Assembly: GCA_030429585.1 (NCBI GenBank)
Contig: JAUIEU010000001.1
Coordinates: 1,483,994-1,547,993 of the forward strand
Origin: a bacterium
Lineage (GTDB): Bacteria > Cyanobacteriota > Vampirovibrionia > Vampirovibrionales > Vampirovibrionaceae
Direction of reading: 5' to 3'
DNA length: 64,000 bases
Below, in pieces: positions 17,539-27,089 of this stretch; positions within the stretch are counted from its first letter, which is position 1; the number at the start of each line of letters is the position of its first letter. Both the position numbers and the translations under genes were made by a program. The notes under the pieces are model-generated. The model saw nothing but the letters and a program-made list of their open reading frames with translations, searched no databases and was not told the origin of the DNA.

Positions 17539-19137
17539 TTATGCCGTTACCAGCGGTTTGCAAACAGCAGGGCGAACGTAGGTTCGGTTATCATCACGTT
17601 GGCTAAGGGGCTGGTAGCCACAACGGGCAAACAGGGCCACACTGGCCGTATTCTCTGGGTGAATATCCGCCACGAGCGGCACACCAATAAACATTTCGCC
17701 CAAGTGGGTAAGCGCAGCGCGGGCCATGCCTTGGCCTTGTTGGTTTTTATCTAACAGTATGGATACTTCCATCGCATCTGGCGGCAACATGGTATCTGTA
17801 GGTAGGGCAAGCGTGGGTGGATCTAGCCGCAACATGCCCACAGGCTGCCCAGTACACGCAGCTATTAACGTGTAGGCGTTAGGGTTTTTCATGGTATTGG
17901 CCCACCAACGGGCATGTTCATCTACCGTGGGGGGATGAGGCGTGCGGGCAAACTGGCGCTGCCCCGGCTGGGTTTGCCATTGATAGACTGTGTCTTTATC
18001 CGCTGGTGTGGCAGGCCGCAGGGTAATAATACCGGCCTTGCTGGTTTGGCCAGCCAGCCCCATGTGTTGGGTTATCTGCCATGCCCCAAGCCCGTTAACA
18101 GCCAACATACCCGCCGTTATTAGCGATTGACGAAGGGCCGGATCATCGTGCAACTGTTTTAGTTGAATAACAGCATCTGCCGGAGAGGTGGCGGCTAATG
18201 CTAGGCCTGCACTGGCTAGATTGTGGGTAAGCGTTTGTTGATTGTTGGCAATGGCCAGCGTGACGGTGGGCAGCCCCAAACATGCCCGCTCCCAGGCGCT
18301 GGTACCCCCGGCACCAATGGCGATATCCATGCTTGCCAGCAAGGCCGCCATATCGGCCACATCAGTTTTAATGGCAATGTTTAGGGGCGATGCTGCTGCC
18401 TGCAGCTGCACGGCCTTAAGGTGAGGCGCCTTACTGCTAAGCACCACTGTTACGGAAAAATCAGTCGCCCAAGGATGAGCAGCCAGCGCGGATAACATCT
18501 CGCTGGTCACATTGGTGGGGTCCATAGCCCCTAAAGACAGTAGCAATCTAGGTGGCGCGGCATTTGGGTGCTGACCCCGTTGAATGGCGACGACGCGCTG
18601 GGTTAAAAAATCAGGGCGCAGCAGGGTATACACCGAGCCGGTTAACACAGTGGTATTGGCAGGCACTAGCCCTGCGTAATCTGTGGTGGCGCGCCCGTGG
18701 GTTTGGTCTAGCAACACATCACAGGCATGGGGCCTATCGGCTAAATCATCTATCACCATTAATTGGGATGGCGTAGCCAGCACCTGTGTTTCCCACTCCG
18801 CGTCAATACCGTAATGGTCGATGATTAGCCAATCGGGGGCACCATATTGGGTTAAAGCCGCGCGCGTTTCTTCTGCATCTGTTTGCCAATCGGCGCCCAG
18901 CCAGCTGGCGTGGTTGCTATCTACAGCAATACTAGGTGCCGGTAGCATTACACAGTCAAAGCCTTGCTGCTGAATAACAGCCTGCATGTGCCCAGCGTGC
19001 GCCCTGCACACAAACCGCACCGTATGGTCGCACTGGCGCAATACATTGGCCAGCGTCAGGCAGCGCATTACATGGCCAGCCCCTATTATGGTGCCAGCAT
19101 CGGCGCGTATGGCAATGGTTTTAGCAGGCAGGGCCAT
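17539..19137 (-). CDS. Fused PseG hydrolase and PseH-like N-acetyltransferase
   Basis: A 532-residue two-domain protein from ATG 19137. Residues about 5-360 are PseG-like: RADAGTIIGAGHVMRC at the N-terminus and GAGGTSAWERACLGLP near 275, a GT-B-like hydrolase that releases UDP. Residues about 370-525 form a GNAT acetyltransferase (ITLRPATPADKDTV and VSILLDKNQQGQGMARAAL, the acetyl-CoA loop), as expected for PseH, which acetylates the C4 amine. The fusion joins consecutive steps, PseH then PseG. A GTG at 19149 is an alternative start. Two bases separate it from the stop of the upstream gene. Confidence 0.88.
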   Translation of the reverse strand: MALPAKTIAIRADAGTIIGAGHVMRCLTLANVLRQCDHTVRFVCRAHAGHMQAVIQQQGFDCVMLPAPSIAVDSNHASWLGADWQTDAEETRAALTQYGAPDWLIIDHYGIDAEWETQVLATPSQLMVIDDLADRPHACDVLLDQTHGRATTDYAGLVPANTTVLTGSVYTLLRPDFLTQRVVAIQRGQHPNAAPPRLLLSLGAMDPTNVTSEMLSALAAHPWATDFSVTVVLSSKAPHLKAVQLQAAASPLNIAIKTDVADMAALLASMDIAIGAGGTSAWERACLGLPTVTLAIANNQQTLTHNLASAGLALAATSPADAVIQLKQLHDDPALRQSLITAGMLAVNGLGAWQITQHMGLAGQTSKAGIITLRPATPADKDTVYQWQTQPGQRQFARTPHPPTVDEHARWWANTMKNPNAYTLIAACTGQPVGMLRLDPPTLALPTDTMLPPDAMEVSILLDKNQQGQGMARAALTHLGEMFIGVPLVADIHPENTASVALFARCGYQPLSQRDDNRTYVRPAVCKPLVTA

Positions 19138-19139
19138 TA

Positions 19140-20831
19140 TTAAAAACACCCTATAGCTTGCAGAGCACGATTCAACTTTTGCCGATAAGGGGTGTCATCG
19201 TTGGGGTAAATTTTAGCGCGCGCCGCTACTTTTTCTGGCGATGGTGTGTCTAAATTCTCTTCCGCACAAAGTACATTATCGAGGGCCGATGTCACCGCAT
19301 CAGTGTTACTATTCGTCAGTATGGGGAAAAGATTTTCTGCCTCGTACCCATAGCCAATGCGGTTGATAATACGGCTGAAATCCAAGGCCACACACGGCTT
19401 ATAGAGATACAACGCATCTAATAAAACAGTGGAACAAATCGAGGTCACGCCATCCACCAACGCCAGCGATTGATTGAGCGTAAGTTCTGTTGAACTTGCT
19501 ACCCAAACGCGCTCCGTTAATTCCGGGTACTTGGCAAGCGTATCCGCCACCATGGTGCTGGTATCTAGCGGGTGTTGTTTTATCAGCAATTTAACATGGG
19601 GGCGATGGGTTAAATAATCGCACAATACATCCAAATATTGGGCACACACAGCTGGCGTTAGGTAGCCTTTATGCAATTGGGTATAGGCACCCAGCAGTGG
19701 GCTATCCGCCTTCCACAACAAAATTTTATTAACCGTATCCGTGGTCATGTCATCTGCAATGGGAGGCCGCATGGCCGGGTTACCCACCGCATAAATAGTC
19801 TCTGGCTGGGCATAACCATCAGCAATAGCCACGTGCTTAGAAAGCTCGTTAAACACGATAAACCCATCAAATTTGTGTATATCTAGGTTATGGCAGCGCG
19901 GCAAAATACCATGCTGAATATTAACCAGCTTAAACCCATAGCGCGATTGCAACGGGCTTAGCAAGCTTGGGCGCACGTTTTTTTCCATGCAGCCCACCAC
20001 CGTTTTGGGTGATGTTTTTTCTACTGCCGCCTGCAACCATAAACGATGCTGATGGAGTTTAAGCACCGTGGCTAACGCTTGCCACAACACGGCCTGCTGA
20101 CTATCTGACAGACTGTTGTGTTGAATAGCCGACTGGATTGCCGCTATTTTTTTATCGCGCACATGGGTCAAGTGCGCCTTAATGTATTTTTGCTGCTTAG
20201 GCAAATCCGCGCACGATAGTACCGTAATGTTTTCGGCGAGCGCTGGCCACAGGCTAGCTAACTGTTGTGGCAATAATGCCGGCACAGGTTGAGTAGAAAA
20301 CAAGGTGACGGGCTGCTTAGCAGCCACCATGCAGGCTACGGCATCGTTTAAAAACGGTAATTCTTTGGCATGAGAGACAAGAATAAGCGCGCCATGATTG
20401 GGGTTTTTTATGGACGGAGACACCGAGGGTAACGCAGCATTATTTTTAAATAAGCGCTTAAAAAACGAGGCTTGTTTAGGCACCGGGCGAGAGGCACGGC
20501 ATTCAATAGTGGGTAACACATTATTAGGGAATGCTGCTGCTAGCGGATTACCATGGACGGCCGTACACAAAGGAATATCGGTTAGCGTAATGCTATCGCT
20601 ATTACTGGCGAGTGCTTCCAAAAGCGTGGCCATATGAGACGAGGCAAAGGCAAATTGCTTTTGAATTAAAAAGGCGGTTTCTACCGAAATATTTTGAGAT
20701 GGGTCGGTAAAAAAATCATTCCCCACAGTCTGGTTAATAAAGTGAATGGTGGCCTCTGCCCATTGACGAGACACCGGGTAAATATCTGGCACCGGCACAG
20801 TGCCTTGTTTAGGCGATGTAGCTACAGGCAC
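19140..20831 (-). CDS. Putative GT-B-fold surface-glycan transferase
   Basis: A 563-residue protein starting at GTG 20831 after an AGGTAA site and overlapping the preceding gene by 10 bp. The C-terminal half has features of CDP-glycerol/capsule-type transferases: VNIQHGILPRC, KLLIKQHPLD and a serine-rich SICSTVLLDALYLYKPCVALD segment that would contact the donor phosphate. The N-terminal half has a Rossmann-like LILVSHAKELPFL. Position between the pse genes and a GT4 enzyme suggests it transfers a nonulosonic acid or another glycan unit. Donor and acceptor are unknown. Confidence 0.55.
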   Translation of the reverse strand: MPVATSPKQGTVPVPDIYPVSRQWAEATIHFINQTVGNDFFTDPSQNISVETAFLIQKQFAFASSHMATLLEALASNSDSITLTDIPLCTAVHGNPLAAAFPNNVLPTIECRASRPVPKQASFFKRLFKNNAALPSVSPSIKNPNHGALILVSHAKELPFLNDAVACMVAAKQPVTLFSTQPVPALLPQQLASLWPALAENITVLSCADLPKQQKYIKAHLTHVRDKKIAAIQSAIQHNSLSDSQQAVLWQALATVLKLHQHRLWLQAAVEKTSPKTVVGCMEKNVRPSLLSPLQSRYGFKLVNIQHGILPRCHNLDIHKFDGFIVFNELSKHVAIADGYAQPETIYAVGNPAMRPPIADDMTTDTVNKILLWKADSPLLGAYTQLHKGYLTPAVCAQYLDVLCDYLTHRPHVKLLIKQHPLDTSTMVADTLAKYPELTERVWVASSTELTLNQSLALVDGVTSICSTVLLDALYLYKPCVALDFSRIINRIGYGYEAENLFPILTNSNTDAVTSALDNVLCAEENLDTPSPEKVAARAKIYPNDDTPYRQKLNRALQAIGCF

Positions 20832-22036
20832 GGCGTTACCTGCTGGTATAATTTAAGTAAGGTGTCGGATTCGTGGGCCCAAGTTAGCTCGCGTGCGGCG
20901 GTTTTTAGCCCTTCGCTATAGGCCTGTTTACCGTTGGTTAGCACGGTGGTAATGGCGCGGGCTAAATCGGTAGCATCTTCTGGCGCGTGGGTTTGGCCCA
21001 CATGATAATGGTTAATTAGCGCCGCCATTTCTGGTAAATTACTGGCCACTACTGGCACACCAGCATGAATACTTTCAAATAATTTATTGGGTAAACACAA
21101 CTCATACGAGAGTTTAATGGGCACAATGGGCGCCAAACTAATAGCAGCACCCGCCATCGCCAAGCCCACTTGGTGGGGTTGCACTGGCAAAAAATGCTTA
21201 ATGGTTTCTGGCGATTTTTCTGCCGCTTGGGTCAATATTGCTTCGCTGTTTGCATCTAAAAAGCTGCCCATAAACATCAACCGCACCGGCTGCTGAATGT
21301 TTGGTACCGCCGCCAGCATTGTGTTTAGGCCTCGGTCTACCCCAATCCCGCCCACGTATACCAGCACGGGGGTATCCTCGCTATGTATCCATGCTTGAAT
21401 ATGTGCCACTGCTGCGGCGTCGTCTGGCGTGGTAGGGGTAGTTTTGGGGATATTGCGCACCGTTGCCACGGGGGGCGATTTTTTCCAGCCCAACTGTTCG
21501 GTGTATCGCTTCGCAATTTCGTCACCGACGGTTATAACGGCATCCGCCCGCTTAGCCAAGGTGGTTTCTAGCCACGGCAGTATTTTTAGCTCTCGCCCTT
21601 GGCGTTGCCACCAATGGGTGTTACCTGTTTCTTTAGTGCGGTGCGATATTAACGATGGCCAATGTTCGTGGGCATCGTAAATAAGTGCCGCCCCCCAGTG
21701 ATTAGCCAGCAAAAAGCCTAGCAGCAGCATGTTTACATCGTTTGCATGCACCACCGTTGGCGCGTTTTCGCCGGTGGGTAGGGTGTTAATAATGGTTATA
21801 AGCGAGGTTAGCTGACGAAACGACAGCGGCTTATACGTGTTTAAGCGCCGGGGCAGCAGCCGGTACACGGTGGCCCCATCCATGGTTTCTTGCTCGGGCA
21901 GTTTATCCGCCTGCCGACGATTAGTAGCCACCAGCGATACCCCGTATCCAGCGGCTGACAAGGTGGTCAGGCAGCGTTTAACACGGGTATCGTGGGTGTA
22001 TTCGTTATTAAGCAAAACGCAAACATGGGGGTTCAT
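20822..22036 (-). CDS. Family 4 glycosyltransferase
   Basis: A 404-residue protein from ATG 22036. The open frame continues upstream to 22348, but that part overlaps the divergent DCC gene and shows no family similarity. N-terminal NNEYTHDTRVKRC is typical of GT4 N-domains, followed by VVHANDVN. ELCLPNKLFESIHAGVPVVAS supplies the E-x7-E donor-binding motif. It heads an overlapping - strand series (this gene, 20831, pseG-pseH, pseI, 16423), which reads as one operon. Confidence 0.82.
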   Translation of the reverse strand: MNPHVCVLLNNEYTHDTRVKRCLTTLSAAGYGVSLVATNRRQADKLPEQETMDGATVYRLLPRRLNTYKPLSFRQLTSLITIINTLPTGENAPTVVHANDVNMLLLGFLLANHWGAALIYDAHEHWPSLISHRTKETGNTHWWQRQGRELKILPWLETTLAKRADAVITVGDEIAKRYTEQLGWKKSPPVATVRNIPKTTPTTPDDAAAVAHIQAWIHSEDTPVLVYVGGIGVDRGLNTMLAAVPNIQQPVRLMFMGSFLDANSEAILTQAAEKSPETIKHFLPVQPHQVGLAMAGAAISLAPIVPIKLSYELCLPNKLFESIHAGVPVVASNLPEMAALINHYHVGQTHAPEDATDLARAITTVLTNGKQAYSEGLKTAARELTWAHESDTLLKLYQQVTPCL

Positions 22037-22196
22037 AATGCTACTGTAGCAAAAACCGCCACGCAGGTTTAAGTTATGAGAAAATAGATACAGATGGAAA
22101 AAAGTGGCAAGCTTGCCAGAATAGACGTAGGCTGTTATCGATAACACCTCTAGCCTAGCGCCTATTGCCCACAGCCCATAGCGAAGCTTATTTACG

Positions 22197-22622
22197 ATGG
22201 CCAAAAACTCACTACTGCACCGCTTTAGCCAGCCCTTGGTATTGGTTTGGGATGATGGCTGCCCGTTTTGCGCCCGCAGCAGGCGCAGCATTAAGGCCTT
22301 GGATTGGCTGGGGCGGGTCACGGCCGTAGGCAAATCGCAAGTGGGCACGGTGCCTGCCGAGTGGGTAGAGGGTTACACGGAGGCCGCCATAAACGAAGGC
22401 ATGTTTGTACGGGCGCTGTGCACCACCGCGCACCACCAAAGCAAGGTCTACTATGGGTTTTACGCGCTACGGCGGCTAAGCTGGGCCCTGCCCTTGGGGT
22501 GGCTGGCCATGCCGTTGTTGTACCTACCCGGTGTACCGTGGCTAGGCGAGCGTGTGTACGGCTGGATTGCCCGCAACCGACAAAAACTAGGCGGCTGCAG
22601 CGATAGCTGCGAGATAAATTAA
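22197..22622 (+). CDS. DCC-family (DUF393) thiol-disulfide oxidoreductase-like protein
   Basis: A 141-residue protein with WDDGCPFCARS (about 18-28), the DxxCxxC motif that names the DCC family, then a YYGFYALRR segment and a hydrophobic stretch with LGWLAMPLLYLPGVPWLG before a closing VYGWIARNR. This order is characteristic of DUF393. Members are thought to act in redox chemistry, often at membranes, but their partners are unknown. It is divergent from the GT4 gene and followed after 11 bp by the DUF2971 gene. Confidence 0.8.
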   Translation: MAKNSLLHRFSQPLVLVWDDGCPFCARSRRSIKALDWLGRVTAVGKSQVGTVPAEWVEGYTEAAINEGMFVRALCTTAHHQSKVYYGFYALRRLSWALPLGWLAMPLLYLPGVPWLGERVYGWIARNRQKLGGCSDSCEIN

Positions 22623-22633
22623 AGGATACCCAC

Positions 22634-23530
22634 ATGAGCGAGACAACAACCGACACCCCCGAGCTAATTTACCCCTACACCAACCTAGCCGGCCTAACTG
22701 GTATTTTAGAGAGCGGCAACATTTGGTGCACCAATAGCCTATTTTTAAATGATACAAAAGAATGTTATTTAACGTATGAACTTTCTGAAAAATATATAGA
22801 AGATAATTATTATCCTCACGCCCCTCTATCACGAGTAGAAAGTTTAAAAAGATGCTTTAAACTTTGCCATGATTATTTTGCACATAGCATTTCCAGTTCA
22901 ACCTCCATAATCCCTTATGTATCAAGTTTTTCAAAAAAGGGGGATTTACTTAGTCAATGGCGTGGATATTGCTAGAATGGTGGTTATTGCATTGGGTTCG
23001 ACAAAAAATTATTGAAAAATAGCTTAAAGGCACCTTTTAGAATATCAAATGTAATCTATACATCCCAGGATAATAATAACGAAAAAATAAAAGAGATTTG
23101 CAAAAAAATTACAGATTTTATTGATAACAATATTATTTCAAAAAATTATGATATTGGAAGCCCATCCTTAATAAATCCAGAAAAAATAGACCATAAAAAA
23201 GTCTTAAGCATAGAACTTCAATGTAGTTTTTTAATTTATTTAAGCTGCCTTTTTGCTTCAGCTAAACATAAAGATAAGTCTTTTGAAGAGGAAGAAGAAG
23301 TTCGAATCTATACATTAATGCCGGAAGAATTAGAATTCAGACAAAAAAACCTACTAATCCCATATACTAAATTTTCATTCGAGAAAACAAACATAAAAGA
23401 AATCATTATTAGTCCTACGCAAGATGAAAATCTTATTTTAAATGGGTGTGGGCTTGAAATATATATACACAGTCTTGGGCTGAAAAATATTGAGATTAAA
23501 AAAAGTAAAATACCGTACCGCAGTAATTAA
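22634..23530 (+). pseudogene. DUF2971-family gene interrupted by an in-frame TAG
   Basis: One continuous frame of 298 codons plus stop, broken only by TAG at 22973-22975. The first part starts at ATG 22634 after AAAGGA and reads YPYTNLAGLTGILESGNIW and LSQWRGYC. The second part continues NGGYCIGFD, which joins the first exactly as the family motif requires. A single C-to-T change from CAG would create the stop. The family is common near defence and mobile genes but has no settled function. The first 35 codons have host-like composition and the rest is strongly AT-rich. A sequencing error or readthrough is also possible. Confidence 0.75.
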
Positions 23531-23532
23531 GG

Positions 23533-24936
23533 CTAAACGCTTTTATTCACGCCGCTGTGGTACATAATGCGGCGGGCGTGGCGCTCAATGTAATCTACAA
23601 TGGTACCGGCCACATCTTTGCCGGTCACGGTTTCAATGCCTTCTAACCCGGGCGAGCTGTTCACTTCAATTACCTCGGGGCCATTAGCGGTGCGTAATAT
23701 ATCCACACCTGCCACCCGCAAACCCAAGGCCTTAGCGCTGCGTACCGCTATTTTTCGTTCTAGCGGGGTAATTTTAACCTTTACCCCGTGGCCACCCATG
23801 TGTAGGTTGCTTCTAAATTCGCCCTCGCCAGCCTGGCGTTTCATGGCGGCTAGCACTTTGTTGCCCACCACAAACAGGCGGATATCGGCGCCTTTGGCCT
23901 CGGGCACAAACTCTTGCACTAAAATATTAGCGGCAATGTTTTGAAACGCCATCATCACGCTTTCTGCGGCTTTTTTTGTTTCTGCCAGTACCACGCCTTT
24001 GCCTTGGGTGCCTTCTAGTAATTTCAGTACAAAAGGCGCCTTACCAATCAGCTCAATCACGCTTTTGGTATCTTTAGGGCTGTGGGCAAAGCCGGTGTTG
24101 GGCATGGGCACTTTTTTACGCGCCAACAGCTGGTGGGCAAACAATTTATCTCGAGAGCACCCAATAGCGCTAGACGTGTTAAGACAATACACACCCATCA
24201 TTTCAAACTGGCGTACCACGGCCATGCCGTAAAAGGTAATGCTGGTGCCAATCCGCGGAATCACGGCATCAAAGGCTGGCAGCGGGTGGCCATCAATATG
24301 GATATCGGGGCTATCCGCATTAATGCTCATGTAGCAGCGCAGGGTATCAATCACCGTCACATCGTGGCCGCGCTCTTCCGCCGCTTCTACTAACCGTCGG
24401 GTGGAATAATTATTGGGCTCTCGGCTAAGCACTGCAATATTTAGCTGGCGGTCGCTGCTATCCGCCACAGGCAAGTCATCATAGACATCAAAGCTTTTTT
24501 CGCCATTTAAGCAACTGGCCTGGGGCTCAATCACCAATTTGTCCGCCATGGTGGTTCGGCCAATCAGCATTTTATACGCCATGGTTTCGCGATTGGTCAG
24601 CGAAATTTCGATGGGCCACTGCTCGCCGCCCAGTTCAATGGTGGTTTCAATAATGGGGCGCAGTTCGCTCTCACCGTTACTACTGGTAATTTCACGCTCT
24701 GCCACCAGCTTGGCACTGCAGCACACCTCTAAGGCGGGGTTGCTTGGTACCGGGTTAATTTTAAACCGCACCCGATTGCGCTTGGTGCCATAAATTTCGA
24801 TGCTATGGGCATGCAGGCTGCTGGTTTTAGCGCCACTATCCACTTTAGCCAGCACGGCAGGCAAGCCAAGCTTTGGCAAGGTAACCCACTCTTCCCAGCC
24901 CACTATTAACGGGGTATTTGGCATTGCATTGGCCAT
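23533..24936 (-). CDS. RimB-RimK fusion: retropepsin-like domain plus ATP-grasp glutamate ligase
   Basis: A 467-residue protein from ATG 24936, chosen because GAGGG lies about 6 bp upstream. Residues about 5-145 match the ATP-dependent zinc protease/RimB family ([28 protein letters not shown] with the retropepsin D-S/T-G-A motif, and a later IGRTTMAD). Residues about 165-465 are Rim[38 protein letters not shown], the metal-binding [13 protein letters not shown] equivalent, and [21 protein letters not shown]. RimK adds glutamates to ribosomal protein S6 and RimB trims them in other bacteria; here both activities lie in one chain. Confidence 0.85.
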   Translation of the reverse strand: MANAMPNTPLIVGWEEWVTLPKLGLPAVLAKVDSGAKTSSLHAHSIEIYGTKRNRVRFKINPVPSNPALEVCCSAKLVAEREITSSNGESELRPIIETTIELGGEQWPIEISLTNRETMAYKMLIGRTTMADKLVIEPQASCLNGEKSFDVYDDLPVADSSDRQLNIAVLSREPNNYSTRRLVEAAEERGHDVTVIDTLRCYMSINADSPDIHIDGHPLPAFDAVIPRIGTSITFYGMAVVRQFEMMGVYCLNTSSAIGCSRDKLFAHQLLARKKVPMPNTGFAHSPKDTKSVIELIGKAPFVLKLLEGTQGKGVVLAETKKAAESVMMAFQNIAANILVQEFVPEAKGADIRLFVVGNKVLAAMKRQAGEGEFRSNLHMGGHGVKVKITPLERKIAVRSAKALGLRVAGVDILRTANGPEVIEVNSSPGLEGIETVTGKDVAGTIVDYIERHARRIMYHSGVNKSV

Positions 24937-25013
24937 CATGTTCCCTCTATCTGCTATTGCTAGCATAAAACAACGGCACTAGTGTAAACCGCCCACGCCA
25001 ATTAATCGATAAT

Positions 25014-26966
25014 TTAATTACCTGAGTAAGGATGGAGCAGCGTGGTGGGCATGGCCATCGAATCCGTGGCAAAGGTATTGAAACGCTTAAACACCTCTGG
25101 GTGTTGGTAGCCAATTTTTACCGTATTGGATTGCAATTGATGTTTAAGTACTTCTGATTCAGACAGTGGCGCTGGTGATGATACGTTAGGTACTCTTTTT
25201 TGGGGTAACGATACCACCGGCAGCGGAGAAGGTTTTTTAGAGTTCTTTTTACCGCGTAGATACATCCAGCCCGAATAGCCGTACAATCCTGCAACTGTAA
25301 CGCCTGCAATAAGTTTCGGCCATATGGGATGGGTTAAAAGATTGCCCACAGCCATAGACCACTTATCATTAAAAGCATGCTCCAGTTTCTCTTTTTCCTT
25401 TTTAGTCAACACTTTATCCGGGTGTTTTAACACTAATTCTTCTATAACTTTCCGCTGCTTTGGTACTTTTCGGTAGATATGATCCAAGGAAAAAATCAGG
25501 CGGAATAAATTTTCCATAGGGGCCGCCAACGACATAAACGTCGTTTGTACCACTCGCCGAGGCACACCTAATTTTTCAGCAAGCAAAATAAGACCACTGG
25601 TTGGTACCATACTAAAGGCTTTTAAACTAACCGAAAATCCCACTCGAGAAAGGAGCTCTTGCTTAGCCACTTTCAAAGCATAAGCTTCTTTCTCTTTTTG
25701 AGTGTTTACCCCTTTAGGCAAGGGTAACTTCCCTGCCTTAATAAGTTGCATGGCTGCCTGATAAGCCTGTGGAACGGTACTACGCCAGTTATTAGGAATA
25801 CCCAAGCCTGTACCCAGAGTACCAATACCCCCCATAATGGCTCGTTCTTCGACACTAGCCTTAGGGTTAGACAAACTGAAACCTGTAGGAACATTTAAGA
25901 CTGTACCCATCAACGCACCATCAGTGGCAGCATCCCTAGCACGTTTTACCAATAACGAGGCGTCACCCTTTATACTAAATCCAGATTTTGCTGCTTCGCC
26001 CCATGTATCCTTACCGAAAATATCAGTTGGAGTAAAACCCATACCATTAGATTTTAAATCCGACTGAAGAGAGCCTAGCTCCCCAGATAAGTTATCAAAT
26101 ATATCTACAACAGTAAGCAATACAGTACGCATAACACCAGAGACAGCGCCTGAATCATGGGGAAAGTATTTATGAATAAGGGTTTCACCGCCACCACCAA
26201 TAATGGCACCGATTGCCAACGAGGCGTACAGCTCTTTTAAATCCAATTGGTCAAAGTACTGAAATTTACTGAGTTCTAAACCTAACAGCCTGCGACGTAT
26301 TTTTGTATTAAAGGCCTTGTTTAAGTCTTTTTCAAGCTCTGGATGGCCCGGACTGTACAGCTTGTACAAGGGCAAGTTATCCACCCCATCAACCAGCTCC
26401 TGCCACTGCTCTGGAGGCTCTTCACCAGACATCAACGACGATAAAAACGGCCAATACACCGTTTCCAACACTTCTAACTCTTTACCTTTTTTGCCTTTTA
26501 CTTTCCCATCAAACTGAAAATAAGGACGAATCACCTCATCATACAGTTTGTCCATCTCATCATGCGAGTTTTTACCCCGAATTTTCAACACAATGGGCAG
26601 GCCTTCTTTCGGGATTTTATCCTTAGGCATGTTCGCCTTAATGGATTCCAACACCGCCTTAAGCTTAGGCCCACTAGCACTAATTTTATTGGGGTACAGT
26701 ATACCCACTTGGTAATTAGGGTCTTTGGGGTGCTTTTTAGACGGCTTGGCCAGCTTTTTAATTAACCGCTCTACTTGTCGGGCGTCCATGTCTTCCACGT
26801 CACTCATCATGGCTTCGGCTTTTTCTTGGGCTTCTTTTACCGTACCAGTCAGCTGATTTGTAGATGCTTCCAAGGCCTTTTTTTCAGCATCTGTAAAGGG
26901 GTCTGGTGCAGAAGCAGCAGCAAACCGAGGCGGGATATACGCTGATGAATAGAGGGAGGGGCACAT
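25014..26966 (-). CDS. Large unknown protein, lineage-specific
   Basis: A 650-residue protein with no family I recognise. N-terminal YIPPRFAAASAP recalls the short Pro/Arg-Phe tails of other unknown proteins here. Residues 25-75 are helical and charged, residues 90-160 look like a small alpha/beta domain, and a central hydrophobic part contains LYASLAIGAIIGGGG, MGGIGTLGTGLGI and PTSGLILLAEKLGV. A likely membrane helix near the C-terminus (WPKLIAGVTVAGLYGYSGWMYL) is followed by KKNSKKPSP. Composition is more AT-rich than that of the flanking genes. No clear ribosome site precedes ATG 26966. Confidence 0.55.
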   Translation of the reverse strand: MCPSLYSSAYIPPRFAAASAPDPFTDAEKKALEASTNQLTGTVKEAQEKAEAMMSDVEDMDARQVERLIKKLAKPSKKHPKDPNYQVGILYPNKISASGPKLKAVLESIKANMPKDKIPKEGLPIVLKIRGKNSHDEMDKLYDEVIRPYFQFDGKVKGKKGKELEVLETVYWPFLSSLMSGEEPPEQWQELVDGVDNLPLYKLYSPGHPELEKDLNKAFNTKIRRRLLGLELSKFQYFDQLDLKELYASLAIGAIIGGGGETLIHKYFPHDSGAVSGVMRTVLLTVVDIFDNLSGELGSLQSDLKSNGMGFTPTDIFGKDTWGEAAKSGFSIKGDASLLVKRARDAATDGALMGTVLNVPTGFSLSNPKASVEERAIMGGIGTLGTGLGIPNNWRSTVPQAYQAAMQLIKAGKLPLPKGVNTQKEKEAYALKVAKQELLSRVGFSVSLKAFSMVPTSGLILLAEKLGVPRRVVQTTFMSLAAPMENLFRLIFSLDHIYRKVPKQRKVIEELVLKHPDKVLTKKEKEKLEHAFNDKWSMAVGNLLTHPIWPKLIAGVTVAGLYGYSGWMYLRGKKNSKKPSPLPVVSLPQKRVPNVSSPAPLSESEVLKHQLQSNTVKIGYQHPEVFKRFNTFATDSMAMPTTLLHPYSGN

Positions 26967-27089
26967 AAATAATTATAGAAATTTAATAATGACTATCGTA
27001 ATGAAAGAACAACCCTCATTCCCCATTTGTGCTAGATAGTCAATATTTGTACTTTATAATTGTTACACTTGTAGATAATTGACTTTCAC

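Noticed and set aside
22037..22348. 104-residue N-terminal extension of the GT4 gene
   Set aside because: It overlaps the divergent DCC gene and has no similarity to glycosyltransferase N-termini; the family start is at 22036.
22973..22975. TAG read as a sense codon (recoding)
   Set aside because: Other clear genes in the window end in TAG (for example the genes ending at 1591 and 20822), so TAG works as a stop; a mutation or sequence error is simpler.
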